A stretch of 51,647 nucleotides of DNA from Ilumatobacteraceae bacterium (GCA_017859395.1 JAFMNE010000013.1:1-51647); one strand, 5' to 3'. Numbered from the stretch's first letter, positions 32,756 to 41,153 are shown. Numbers and translations are program-made. Notes: generated from the letters alone by a model not told the origin.

Positions 32756-33277
32756 ATGCCCATCTACGCACTCGGCGACGCGACCCCCTCCATCGATCCC
32801 TCGGCCTATGTGCATCCCGATGCCGTCATCATTGGCGACGTGACCATTGGCGCGGAGTCTTCGATTTGGCCGGGCGCTGTGTTGCGCGGCGACGATGGAC
32901 GCATCGTGATCGGTGCTCGCACCAGCATTCAGGACAACTGTGTGCTGCACACCACCCCAATGGATCACACGATCGTCGGCGATGACTGTGTGATCGGACA
33001 TATCGTGCATCTTGAGGGATGCACCATTTCCGATGGATGCCTGATCGGAAATGCTGCGATGGTGCTGCATCGTTCGGTGGTGCATACCGGCGCAATCGTG
33101 GCGGCGAATTCGGTCGTGCTCTATGACGTCGACATCCCCTCTGGGGCTCTCGCCGTCGGCTCGCCGGCGGTGATCAAGCCCGATCGGGCCGATGCCACGA
33201 TGATTGCTCAGGCAGCGCAGTCCTATGTGGATCGCGGGCGCCGTTTTGCCGCTGAATTGCGCCGCCTCGATGGGTGA
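32756..33277 (+). CDS. gamma-class carbonic anhydrase-like hexapeptide protein
   Basis: A 173-residue left-handed beta-helix protein with hexapeptide repeats (VIIGDVTIGAESSIWPGAVLRGD...). Gamma carbonic anhydrases bind metal through three His residues. Here the first (His65, NCVLHTTP) and second (His82, IGH) are present, but the position expected for the third reads Glu87 in GHIVHLEGC, with a His two residues earlier (His85). The metal site may be altered or shifted, so hydratase activity is uncertain. ATG 32756 is 6 nt after TACGGT. It overlaps prmA by 8 bp. Confidence 0.85.
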   Translation: MPIYALGDATPSIDPSAYVHPDAVIIGDVTIGAESSIWPGAVLRGDDGRIVIGARTSIQDNCVLHTTPMDHTIVGDDCVIGHIVHLEGCTISDGCLIGNAAMVLHRSVVHTGAIVAANSVVLYDVDIPSGALAVGSPAVIKPDRADATMIAQAAQSYVDRGRRFAAELRRLDG

Positions 33278-34121
33278 ACCCGACCACTCCGCTCATATCG
33301 AACAGCTCCGCGTCACGGTGTCAGTTGCCGATGCCGAGATCGTGGCCGATCGATTGTGGGGCCTCGGCGCCGGTGCAGTGGAAGAGGTACCGGTCGACGC
33401 AGGAACCGTTGAGTTGCGAACGGTTCTGCATCATGTTGACCTCAGCCAACTGTTGGACGGATGCGACCCAAGGGCACACAGCCGCCTCGTGACGATCGAT
33501 GCAACGCCCGCGGAGACATGGCGTGAATTTGCCGCACCGGTCGTGCTCGGCGACCTTGTGCTCTGCCCAGCCTGGTGCACCCCACCCGATGATGCCGTTG
33601 GCCCGGTGGTCCTCATCGAGCCTGGGGTGTCATTCGGCTTGGGCGACCACCCGACGACGATGATGGCGGCATCGGCAGTGTTCGATGCGGTTGTCGACGG
33701 TGATGAGGTGGCCGATATCGGCGCGGGCAGTGGGGTGCTGTCCGTCGTAGCTGCGCTGCGTGGTGCACGGGTCATTGCCACGGAGATTTCTCCCTCAGCA
33801 GTCGTGGCCCTGCACGCCAATCTCCAACTGAACGCGGTGAGCGATCGGGTGCAGGTGGTCACCGGGAGTGGCACCGGGGGAGTGCTGGCAGCGGCGTCGC
33901 TCGACGTCGTGGTGGCCAATATCTCCGCACAGGTTCTTCGCTCGATGGCCGCCGAACTGGTGGACTGCGTTCGTCCGAATGGTCTGATCGTGGCCACTGG
34001 CATGTTGGCCGATGCGGATCACGGAGTCGATCGTGCACTGGAGGCCGCTGGTGCCGAGATCCTCGAGCGGCATCGTCGCGATGCTTGGGAATGCCTGGTG
34101 GCGCGTCGCGTCAGGGGGTAA
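33270..34121 (+). CDS. prmA: ribosomal protein L11 methyltransferase-like enzyme
   Basis: A 283-residue PrmA-family methyltransferase. N-terminal alpha/beta substrate-recognition domain (about 1-90), linker, then the AdoMet-dependent domain with GVSFGLGDHPTT, VADIGAGSGVLSVVAALRG (motif I: DIGAGSG), acidic ATEIS and the VANISAQVL post-II motif close to the NI-x-A signature of PrmA. L11 methylation is the family reaction; other lysine or N-terminal targets are possible. It starts inside the preceding gene and its end overlaps the convergent ribokinase gene by 11 bp. Confidence 0.88.
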   Translation: MGEPDHSAHIEQLRVTVSVADAEIVADRLWGLGAGAVEEVPVDAGTVELRTVLHHVDLSQLLDGCDPRAHSRLVTIDATPAETWREFAAPVVLGDLVLCPAWCTPPDDAVGPVVLIEPGVSFGLGDHPTTMMAASAVFDAVVDGDEVADIGAGSGVLSVVAALRGARVIATEISPSAVVALHANLQLNAVSDRVQVVTGSGTGGVLAAASLDVVVANISAQVLRSMAAELVDCVRPNGLIVATGMLADADHGVDRALEAAGAEILERHRRDAWECLVARRVRG

Positions 34122-34995
34122 GGGCGTCCACTGCTGCCGCTGTGGGTATCGACGGCACGGCACCGGCAATGGTGGTGGCGAGAGATCCAGCAATCACGCC
34201 TCGGCGAACTGCGTCGTCAATGTCGTAGCCCGACGCCAGCGCAGCGGCGACGGTGCCGCTCAATGTGTCACCGGCACCGGTTGTATCCACGACGGTCACC
34301 GCTGGTGCCGCAATCTGAATCGGTGCGGCATCGCGTCGATGCACCTCGGCACCGTCAGCACCGCGTGTGACGACGACGACACCGACGCCAGCGTCCAACA
34401 GACGCGCCACGCCGCCCAGTAATTCCACCTCGTGCTCGTTGGGCACGATCACATCAACCGCGGCCAGGACCTCGGTGGGGACATCACGTGCTGGTGCCGG
34501 ATTCAGCACAACGGTGCATCCGGCGTTCTTGGCCGCACGCACCGACGCCGCCACCACATCCATCGGCACCTCGAGTTGCACGAGAAGCACACCCTGGGGT
34601 GTGTGCGCGGTGGGGCAATAGTCGTTGGCTCCGGGAATGACGACGATCGAATTCTCGCCGGCATCGTCGACGACGATTAATGCGCGACCGGTTGGGGTAT
34701 CAACAACCAACACGGCGTCGACATCGCATCCCGCCTCGGTCAGGACTGCCGTCAGGCGTTCACCGGCAGCGTCGGCGCCAACCGCGCCAATAAATGTTGT
34801 TGATGCACCCTGACGAGCTGCGGCGACGGCCTGGTTGAGCCCCTTGCCGCCGGGATGTTCTGCATAGCTATGCCCGAGAAGTGTTTCACCGGGCCCTGGT
34901 CGCCGGGCCACACCAGCAACGAGGTCAAGATTTGCGCTGCCAACGACGCAGACCTGGGCGTGATCAGGCAATGGCGGGTCGACGGGCGGGCTCAC
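34111..34995 (-). CDS. rbsK: ribokinase-like PfkB carbohydrate kinase
   Basis: A 294-residue PfkB-family kinase, most like ribokinase. N-terminal signature VVGSANLDLVAGV and HPGGKGLNQAVAAARQGA, and the C-terminal ATP/anion-hole motif VDTTGAGDTLSGTVAAAL with catalytic Asp. Specificity for ribose is by family similarity only; no transporter is adjacent. GTG 34995 lies within a CTCACGTGAG palindrome. It is 45 bp downstream of the whiB-family gene on the same strand and may share its transcript. Confidence 0.85.
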   Translation of the reverse strand: MSPPVDPPLPDHAQVCVVGSANLDLVAGVARRPGPGETLLGHSYAEHPGGKGLNQAVAAARQGASTTFIGAVGADAAGERLTAVLTEAGCDVDAVLVVDTPTGRALIVVDDAGENSIVVIPGANDYCPTAHTPQGVLLVQLEVPMDVVAASVRAAKNAGCTVVLNPAPARDVPTEVLAAVDVIVPNEHEVELLGGVARLLDAGVGVVVVTRGADGAEVHRRDAAPIQIAAPAVTVVDTTGAGDTLSGTVAAALASGYDIDDAVRRGVIAGSLATTIAGAVPSIPTAAAVDALTP

Positions 34996-35040
34996 GTGAG
35001 GTGCACGTCGTCAGATGCGATGGTGGACGAACTGATCTGC

Positions 35041-35343
35041 TCAGCCAGACTGCCGCGCGCGGACCCCAATGGGTGCGATGAGGCGGAACCCTGCGGCGTG
35101 GCGCTCATGTTCGCTTTCGCCACCCCAGAAACCGTATTCGTGATTGTCGCGGGCGAAATCGCGGCACTGCACCCGCACCATGCACCCCTCGCACACGCGT
35201 TGTGCTGCTTGTTCGCGCAGTTCACGAGTCTGTGGGCGCTCGGCGGCGGTGGGGAAGAAGAGGTGGGTGAGGCCTTTGCACGCACCGTCATCCATCCATG
35301 CATCATCGGTCAGCTCCCGCGTGATGAAATCCACCAGATCCAT
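35041..35343 (-). CDS. WhiB-family iron-sulfur transcription factor
   Basis: A 100-residue Wbl protein. The four cluster cysteines are C22, C51, C54 and C60 (CEGCMVRVQC), followed by the GFWGG turn (71-75) and a basic tail ending VRARQSG. Wbl proteins hold a 4Fe-4S cluster and work with sigma factor region 4. Which subclass is not decidable; the short C-terminus without a long AT-hook resembles WhiB1/WhiB2-like forms. ATG 35343 has a GGGGGGA ribosome-binding site. Confidence 0.93.
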   Translation of the reverse strand: MDLVDFITRELTDDAWMDDGACKGLTHLFFPTAAERPQTRELREQAAQRVCEGCMVRVQCRDFARDNHEYGFWGGESEHERHAAGFRLIAPIGVRARQSG

Positions 35344-35394
35344 GTTGTTCCCCCCAACAGAGTTCAGTGCCGGCCGATGTGGCAGCAGTCACAG

Positions 35395-35400
35395 ATGGTA
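35395..35400 (-). promoter_or_regulatory. possible -10 element for the whiB-family gene
   Basis: TACCAT on the minus strand, about 51 bp before the ATG, giving a leader with the ribosome-binding site. Confidence 0.35.
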
Positions 35401-35430
35401 GACGCTGAGGTGGGGTCCCGCCAAGAGCGC

Positions 35431-36483
35431 TCAGCCAGCCAGAACTGCGAGGCCCTCGCAGAATCGACTGACATCGTCTGGGGTTGTATCCCATGCGGTC
35501 ATCCAGCGGTACCGATCGGTGCTGCGATCCCAATCCCAGAAGAAACACCAATCGCGCAGCGGCGTCGCGATCTCTGGCGTCAGCGTGGGGAAGATCGAAT
35601 TCACCTGCGGTGTAGGTCCGGCATGGTCGCCGAGGATCTGTTGGGCATCGTGATGCAACCGTGACGCCATGTCGTTGGCGTGAGCGGCCCATGTGAGCCA
35701 ACGGTCGTCCTCCAAATAGGTGCTGAATTGCGCCGCGACGAAACGCATCTTTGATGCCAACTGGTTGACCTGTTTGCGGAGGTAGATCGCACGGTCGGCG
35801 AGGTCACGATTGATGAAAACCACCGCTTCGGCGCCGAGCAGACCATTTTTGGTGCCACCAAAACTGACGACATCGACACCGGTCGCCACGACCATGTCAC
35901 GCAATCCGTCGGGTCCTTTCCCCGCAGCGGCGACGGCATTGGCGAGACGTGCACCGTCGAGGTGGACGCGCATGCCGTGCGCATGAGCGCGATCGCAGAT
36001 GGCTGCGATGTCATCATCGGAATAGAGCGTTCCCCATTCGGTGGCTTGGGTAATGGAGACGAGGCCGGGTTGTGCATGATGCATGATCCCGATATCGCCT
36101 GCGGCGGTATCGATGGCATCGGGGGAGAGGCGACCATCAGGTGCCGGTGCGGTGAGCAATTTCGTGCCGAGGATGCGTTCGGGTGCTCCTGTTTCATCCA
36201 AATTGATATGCGACCATTCTGAACACAGCACGGCCTCTGCCGTACGCAGTGCGGCACCCATGGCCAAGACGTTTGCGCCGGTGCCGTTCAATGCCAGCAG
36301 AGTGGTCACCGGTTGCCCGAACAAATCGTTGAAGGCCTGCTCGCATGCGCGGGTGTGAACATCATCGCCGTAGGCGAGTGCATGGCCGTGGTTTGCGCGC
36401 TGGATCGCCTCGATGATGTCGGGATGTGCGCCGGCGGCGTTATCGGATGCGAACGCGCACGCGGGGGGATCGGGGAGCAGCAT
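35431..36483 (-). CDS. ltaE: low-specificity threonine aldolase family protein
   Basis: A 350-residue fold-type I PLP enzyme splitting threonine to glycine and acetaldehyde. PLP-binding Lys212 in SFGGTKNGLLGAE, Asp in HLDGARLANA, and the N-terminal SDNAAGAHPDIIEA segment (the family has SDTVTxPT at this point) are seen. A product of glycine fits the large glycine cleavage region in this window, which is inference. ATG 36483 is 6 nt from a CATAAT hexamer. Divergent from prfC by 33 bp. Confidence 0.88.
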   Translation of the reverse strand: MLLPDPPACAFASDNAAGAHPDIIEAIQRANHGHALAYGDDVHTRACEQAFNDLFGQPVTTLLALNGTGANVLAMGAALRTAEAVLCSEWSHINLDETGAPERILGTKLLTAPAPDGRLSPDAIDTAAGDIGIMHHAQPGLVSITQATEWGTLYSDDDIAAICDRAHAHGMRVHLDGARLANAVAAAGKGPDGLRDMVVATGVDVVSFGGTKNGLLGAEAVVFINRDLADRAIYLRKQVNQLASKMRFVAAQFSTYLEDDRWLTWAAHANDMASRLHHDAQQILGDHAGPTPQVNSIFPTLTPEIATPLRDWCFFWDWDRSTDRYRWMTAWDTTPDDVSRFCEGLAVLAG

Positions 36484-36489
36484 GCGCCC

Positions 36490-36495
36490 ATTATG
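36490..36495 (-). promoter_or_regulatory. -10 element for ltaE
   Basis: CATAAT on the minus strand, 6 nt before ATG 36483. Confidence 0.4.
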
Positions 36496-36503
36496 GGGCT
36501 CGG

Positions 36504-36509
36504 TAGCCT
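36504..36509 (+). promoter_or_regulatory. -10 element for prfC
   Basis: TAGCCT, 7 nt before GTG 36517. Confidence 0.4.
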
Positions 36510-36516
36510 TCGGGGC

Positions 36517-38088
36517 GTGTCCGATCCCTCAGAACATGCTGCGCGTCGTCGGACCTTTGCCATCATCTCGCATCCCGATGCCGGCAAAACCACGCTGACC
36601 GAGAAGTTTCTTCTCTACGCCGGAGCGCTAAACGATGCGGGCGCGGTGAAGGCTCGCGAGGGGCGGCGCGGCGCGACGAGTGACTGGATGGAGATGGAGC
36701 GCAAGCGTGGCATCTCCATCTCCTCGACGGCACTGTCGTTCGAATATCGCGGTCTGCAGTTCAATTTGCTGGACACCCCTGGGCACCGTGACTTTTCCGA
36801 AGACACCTACCGGGTACTCGCTGCGGTCGATTCGGTGGTGATGGTTCTCGATACCGCGAAGGGCATCGAACCCCAGACCTTGAAACTCTTCGAGGTCTGT
36901 CGCCAGCGTTCCCTGCCGGTGATCACCTTCTTGAACAAATACGACCGTCCGGGTCGCGAGCCGCTCGAGTTGCTCGATGAGATCGAATCACTGATCGGGC
37001 TTCGGCCGACACCGGCGACATGGCCCGTGGGGCGCTCGGGAGAATTTAAGGGCGTCATCGACAGGGTGGGGGGCGACTTCACTCGGTTTACCCGCACGGT
37101 GCGCGGCGCGCAGATCGCTCCGGAAGAAATTGTGCCGGCCGACCGTGCCGCTCAAGAAGAAGGCGCTGACTGGGAGCGCAGCATGGATGAATGTGGGCTT
37201 CTCGACGCCGTCGGGGCCGAGGTCGACAGTGAGAGCTTTTTGGCCGGGGAATCAACTCCGGTGTTTGTGGGGTCTGCCTTGACGAACTTTGGTGTGCGTC
37301 ACGTCCTTGATGCCCTGGCCGACCTTGCACCTCCGGCCCTGGCACGCCCTGACGCGGCGGGTGTGCCGCGCCCGCTTGATGCGGGGTGCTCCGCGTTCGT
37401 GTTCAAGGTGCAGGCAAACATGGACCGCGCCCATCGTGATCGGATTGCATTCGTTCGGGTCTGCTCTGGCGAGTTCGAGCGCGGAATGGTTCTCACGAAC
37501 TCGCGCACTGGGAAACCGTTCGCGACCAAATACGCATCGCAGGTCTTTGGTGCCGAACGATCAACGGTCGATAGTGCCCACCCCGGAGACGTCGTGGGCC
37601 TGGTGAACGCCACCGACTTGCAGATTGGTGACACCTTGTATGTGGGTGACGCGGTCGAATTTCCGCCGATCCCTCGATTCGCACCGGAGGTCTTTGCGAC
37701 AGCGCGTCCTCTCGACACCGGCAAGTACAAGCAGTTTCGCCGTGGGCTCGATCAGCTCGATACCGAGGGCGTGGTGCAGGTGTTGCGTGACCCATTGGCC
37801 GGAGATGCCAACCCGGTGCTGGCAGCGGTGGGCCAGTTGCAGTTCGACGTCTTCGCTGACCGCCTGGATATCGAGTTCAATGCGCCATCAGAAGTATTGC
37901 CTGCCCCGTATGAGGCGATCCGCTACACCGATGATGCCAGCGCGGCACGGTTGCGTGAAGTGGGGGGCATCCGGATCCTGCGCCGCGGCGACGGTCGTCT
38001 GGTGGCGCTGTTCGAAAGTCGGTATCGATTGCAGCGACTCGAGAACGACGAGCCAGATTTGATGTTGGAGACGATTGCCGTCGACTAA
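36517..38088 (+). CDS. prfC: peptide chain release factor 3
   Basis: GTPase that recycles RF1/RF2 after termination. The 523 residues are close to the E. coli length. G1 SHPDAGKTT, switch I with RGISISSTAL, G3 DTPGHRDFSEDTYR and G4 NKYD are present, then translation-factor domain II and a C-terminal RF3-specific domain (TGKYKQFRRGLDQLDTEGVVQV region: QFRRGLDQLDTEG). GTG 36517 follows a TAGCCT hexamer at 7 nt; ATG 36493 in the same frame would add 8 residues. Confidence 0.93.
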   Translation: MSDPSEHAARRRTFAIISHPDAGKTTLTEKFLLYAGALNDAGAVKAREGRRGATSDWMEMERKRGISISSTALSFEYRGLQFNLLDTPGHRDFSEDTYRVLAAVDSVVMVLDTAKGIEPQTLKLFEVCRQRSLPVITFLNKYDRPGREPLELLDEIESLIGLRPTPATWPVGRSGEFKGVIDRVGGDFTRFTRTVRGAQIAPEEIVPADRAAQEEGADWERSMDECGLLDAVGAEVDSESFLAGESTPVFVGSALTNFGVRHVLDALADLAPPALARPDAAGVPRPLDAGCSAFVFKVQANMDRAHRDRIAFVRVCSGEFERGMVLTNSRTGKPFATKYASQVFGAERSTVDSAHPGDVVGLVNATDLQIGDTLYVGDAVEFPPIPRFAPEVFATARPLDTGKYKQFRRGLDQLDTEGVVQVLRDPLAGDANPVLAAVGQLQFDVFADRLDIEFNAPSEVLPAPYEAIRYTDDASAARLREVGGIRILRRGDGRLVALFESRYRLQRLENDEPDLMLETIAVD

Positions 38089-38102
38089 TCGAGTCGGCCA
38101 TC

Positions 38103-38108
38103 TACTAT
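38103..38108 (+). promoter_or_regulatory. -10 element for the small zinc protein
   Basis: TACTAT, 6 nt before ATG 38115. Its last base is the first base of the palindrome over the start codon. Confidence 0.55.
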
Positions 38109-38123
38109 TTCGTCATGACGAAA
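38108..38123. promoter_or_regulatory. 16-bp perfect palindrome over the start codon
   Basis: TTTCGTCATGACGAAA is self-complementary over 16 bp and places the ATG at its centre, abutting the -10. A dimeric DNA-binding protein here would block promoter opening; the encoded zinc protein is a candidate autoregulator (inference). Confidence 0.5.
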
Positions 38124-38483
38124 ATCGATCGATGCCGGTGGTGTCGACGTGTGCTCCCTGAGCGGGTGGGGAGAGGTCGGCCGAAGCAATTCTGTTCCCA
38201 ACGATGTCGGCAGTGGGACTGGGTAGCACGGCAACGTGCGCGCGAACTCGAACTCAGCGAGGACGAATTGGTGATTGCACGAACCGAGCTCGACGCACTC
38301 CATGACGATCTGTACGTCTTGGCATGCGCCGTCGATGACACTCAGCGCGATCTTGCCGATGGGAATGCCCGTCACACCGCGAAAGATTTGCGCGGCATGG
38401 TCGACTGGCTACTCGAGGCCGCATTGCCGCTTCGTGACCGAGAATTCTCTGCACCTACCCCCACACCCCGAAAAACGTCATGA
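38115..38483 (+). CDS. small zinc-finger protein with helical C-terminus
   Basis: A 122-residue protein of a common but uncharacterised actinobacterial type: CRWC at residues 7-10, a GRPKQFC(27)SQRC(31) second half with the basic RQWDWVARQRARELE helix, then about 70 residues of amphipathic, acidic helix. The CxxC...CxxxC arrangement suits a single zinc ion; the basic helix suits DNA contact. Leaderless start at ATG 38115 inside a palindrome. The gene ends in a second copy of the CGTCATGACG core, which contains the TGA stop. Confidence 0.75.
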   Translation: MTKIDRCRWCRRVLPERVGRGRPKQFCSQRCRQWDWVARQRARELELSEDELVIARTELDALHDDLYVLACAVDDTQRDLADGNARHTAKDLRGMVDWLLEAALPLRDREFSAPTPTPRKTS

Positions 38484-39031
38484 CGAAATTCGCCGACGCC
38501 TGAGTCCTGTGCCCGGGGGTAGAGGTCCAGCCGCGCTATCGGTGGCGCCAACGATCGGATTGCTCGAGCGAAATCTGGCCAACAGTGTCGTGTTCGCGTG
38601 CCCCGCGCGCCGGTCCTCATCGCATGGCCGGTGTGTGAGACCCCGAGCGTGTTGCCGTGGCAGATGAAGTCACGTCGTGGCGGCTGCGTGGCTCCAGGGC
38701 GACGGCGTTGACGACCATGTCATGACACCGTTGTGTTACTCACGTCGAGGCCGTGGTGGATGTCGGCAGGGCCGGTGCGAGAGCTATTCGGGATGATCCC
38801 GGCGTCGCCCATTTACCCACAACGCCCATAATATCCGTTATGTCAAATTGATGAGAGCAGGGCGAGGAGGAGCTGTACTGGAACCCCTCCCCCTCAGATC
38901 CCGTGGTTATTGGGTTTCCGGGGATGCTCGATGTCTCCCATGGGGATGTTGGCGGCGGGCTGAGCCTCGATCTCTGCAGCCGGACGCACTTTCGGTCGAT
39001 GGAACTCCTGCACCCAGACAGGAGACACGAC
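38484..39031. other. non-coding stretch upstream of the M23 peptidase gene
   Basis: No convincing gene, tRNA or known riboswitch was found here. It includes an AT-rich patch unlike its surroundings (about 38827-38850) with inverted repeat CATAA-N6-TTATG (38827-38842) and a TAATAT hexamer that may be a promoter. About 190 nt of possible leader follow, with a GA-rich/CT-rich pairing near 38866-38892. An AGGAG site lies at 39020-39024. The first half (38484-38810) shows no recognisable element. Confidence 0.5.
38827..38842 (+). promoter_or_regulatory. AT-rich inverted repeat and possible promoter for the M23 peptidase gene
   Basis: CATAA-TATCCG-TTATG overlaps the -10-like TAATAT at 38829-38834, in an otherwise GC-rich area; position fits an operator over a promoter. 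Confidence 0.35.
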
Positions 39032-41125
39032 ATGATCTCAACACCCCGACTCCCCCGCCGCCGCGTCATCGCGCTCGGCCTAGGCCTTGGCCTCGGCGCC
39101 ACCGCTGTGAGCGGTGTGCTGCCGCTTCCCTCCCCCGTTGTTATCTCGGCAGCATCGATCCAGGGCTTGTCGCTTGGCGCCCGTGGTGACGCGGTTGCCG
39201 AGTTGCAGCGTGCACTGATTGCGAATGGCGTTGACGTCGTAGGTGGAGCCGACGGCGTGTTTGGCCCGAAGACTCTCGAGGCGCTGCAAATGTTCCAGTC
39301 CTCCGCTGGGCTCGCGGTGTCCGATGTTGTTGCTGACGACACCTTGATCGCACTTGGTCTGATTGAGTCGCCTATCGCCGGTCTGGCGGAAGGTGCTCGC
39401 GGCGAGGCAGTGAAAGCTCTCCAGGAGGCCCTCATCGCGGCGGGGATCACCCCGCGCGGTGGTGCCGACGGCATGTTCGGTCCCGGTACGGTGGCGGCGC
39501 TGCGCGAATGGCAGACCTCGTCCGGGCTGGAGGCCAGTGGCGTGGTGGACGCCACGACCGCGGCTCGCCTTCTCGGCGGTGCCTCATCGGCACCGTCGGC
39601 CGACGGTGCCGTCACCGAAGACGCAGCGGTCGCGGAGGCTGATGCGGCGGTCGAGGCGATGCCTGGTGATGCTGAACTGCTCGGTCTCGCCTACGGCGAC
39701 TGGGGCGACGCGGTGGCGCAGGTACAAGAGCTTTTGATTGCCGCCGGTGTCGACGTGCACGGCGGCGCGGATGGCCTCTTCGGTGCAGCCACTCGTGATG
39801 CGCTGTCACAGTTCCAAGCCTCGGCTGGTCTCGACGTCTCTGGTCGCGTCGGCGAAGCCACTCTGTCGGCACTGCGGTCCGCGCAGTCCACCCCGGTCGC
39901 CGCTGCGGCGTCGCATCCCTACACCCAGCTGGTCGGTCTCCGTCCGGGTGCACTGGGTGAGGCGGTTGCGACGCTGCAGCAGCGTCTGCTCGACCTCGGC
40001 GTGCGGGTGCGCGGTGGCGCAGATGGTGTGTTCGGGCCCGCGACCGCGGACGCGGTGCGGTCGTTCCAGGAGCAGCGTGGTTTGGCCGTTGATGGCATCG
40101 TCGACGACGCCACTGCTGATGCCCTTGCGGTCGCCAACGCGGATGCCGCAGTTGACGAGGCTGTGGTCGACGGCCGCGAAGGCTGGGCGGTCTACGGCGA
40201 GCGTGGCTCCCGCGTTGTCGCGGCTCAGCAGGCTCTCGTTGATGCCGGCGTGCGCTTGCGTGGTGGTGTTGATGGTGTGTTCGGGTCGGCAACCGCTGCA
40301 GCAGTGATGGATGTGCAGCGCGCGAACGACCTGCGAGTGACCGGGGTGATTGACGCCGCGACGGCTGAGATTCTCGGTCTCGCAACTGCAGCGGTGCCAG
40401 CCGACTCGCCAGTCGCTGCTGCATCGATCGATGTGTTCCCGGTGCAAGGCCGCTGTGGGTTCAGCGATACCTGGCATGCCGCACGTTCTGGTGGGCGCCT
40501 TCACCTCGGCGTCGACATCATCGCTGCGGAGGGCAATCTGGTGTACGCCGTGACCGACGGCGTGATTACCAAGGTGTACGAGGACCGCCCCGGCTCGCTG
40601 TCGGGCAACGGCATTCGCCTGACCACCGAGGACGGCACCTACTTTTTCTACGCCCACTTCACACATGTGGCCGAGGGCATCGTCGAGGGTGCCGAAGTGC
40701 GGGCCGGACAGGTGGTTGGCTACATCGGGAGCACTGGCAACAGCGGCACCCCGCACCTCCATCTGGAGATTCACCCACAGGGTGGCGCGGCAATCGACCC
40801 GTATCCGATCGTGAAGGCTGTGGATGCGTGCCATGTGACCGAGCCGTTCGTGGTCGACGGTGAGTCGGTTGCCACTGAGTCCGAGGCCGTTGATTCGGTG
40901 GCTGCTGAGGCTGCTCCAGCGGCAACGGATGACACCGACGCGGACCAGGCTGGCGTCGCCAACACCACAGAGGCCGCGGCGATCGCGACCGACGGCGAGA
41001 ACACCGCCGAGGTGGCCGCCGATGTGGAGGCGACGCCCGCAGTCGCCGACGACGTTGCCGCCGATGCCATTGGTGATGCGGTCGGTGGGTTTGGCCCCGA
41101 CGACGCCACGCCTACCGGTGCATGA
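39032..41125 (+). CDS. secreted M23 peptidase with five peptidoglycan-binding repeats
   Basis: A 697-residue exported cell-wall hydrolase. Signal peptide 1-40 has PRRRVIALGLGLG, a possible twin-arginine signal. Five PG_binding_1 repeats of about 64 residues lie near 44-108, 117-181, 217-281, 301-365 and 385-449, each with GG(A/V)DG(V/M/L)FG. The M23/LytM domain (about 475-600) has zinc ligands His491 and Asp495 (HLGVD) and HLH at 575-577. Cys475 and Cys600 flank it and could form a disulfide. The last ~90 residues are Ala/Asp/Glu-rich and disordered. AGGAG lies 7 nt before ATG 39032. Confidence 0.9.
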   Translation: MISTPRLPRRRVIALGLGLGLGATAVSGVLPLPSPVVISAASIQGLSLGARGDAVAELQRALIANGVDVVGGADGVFGPKTLEALQMFQSSAGLAVSDVVADDTLIALGLIESPIAGLAEGARGEAVKALQEALIAAGITPRGGADGMFGPGTVAALREWQTSSGLEASGVVDATTAARLLGGASSAPSADGAVTEDAAVAEADAAVEAMPGDAELLGLAYGDWGDAVAQVQELLIAAGVDVHGGADGLFGAATRDALSQFQASAGLDVSGRVGEATLSALRSAQSTPVAAAASHPYTQLVGLRPGALGEAVATLQQRLLDLGVRVRGGADGVFGPATADAVRSFQEQRGLAVDGIVDDATADALAVANADAAVDEAVVDGREGWAVYGERGSRVVAAQQALVDAGVRLRGGVDGVFGSATAAAVMDVQRANDLRVTGVIDAATAEILGLATAAVPADSPVAAASIDVFPVQGRCGFSDTWHAARSGGRLHLGVDIIAAEGNLVYAVTDGVITKVYEDRPGSLSGNGIRLTTEDGTYFFYAHFTHVAEGIVEGAEVRAGQVVGYIGSTGNSGTPHLHLEIHPQGGAAIDPYPIVKAVDACHVTEPFVVDGESVATESEAVDSVAAEAAPAATDDTDADQAGVANTTEAAAIATDGENTAEVAADVEATPAVADDVAADAIGDAVGGFGPDDATPTGA

Positions 41126-41140
41126 CCCGGCTCCGGGTTC

Positions 41141-41146
41141 TATCCT
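41141..41146 (+). promoter_or_regulatory. -10 element for the LLM-class gene
   Basis: TATCCT, 7 nt before ATG 41154, just after a small ACCCGG/CCGGGT dyad (41125-41138). Confidence 0.4.
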
Positions 41147-41153
41147 CGCTGCG

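Noticed and set aside
38500-38620. tRNA-like stretch beginning GCCCGGGGGTAGAGG
   Set aside because: No T-arm TTCGANNCC box, no acceptor complement and no anticodon stem could be fitted.
38835-39031. c-di-AMP (ydaO) riboswitch before the wall-hydrolase gene
   Set aside because: Expected from the gene type, but the conserved CAGCTAAC and GGGGAACC elements are not present. TPP-, FMN- and SAM-type cores were also not found.
39200-40330. Recurrent GGTGGTGCCGACGG-like units as a CRISPR or DNA repeat array
   Set aside because: They are in frame, about 190-300 bp apart and diverged; they encode the GGADGVFG part of protein repeats.
41124-41140. ACCCGG/CCGGGT dyad after the M23 gene as a terminator
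   Set aside because: Only 5-6 bp with a very short loop and no T-tract, and it lies directly against the next promoter; noted only as a small dyad.
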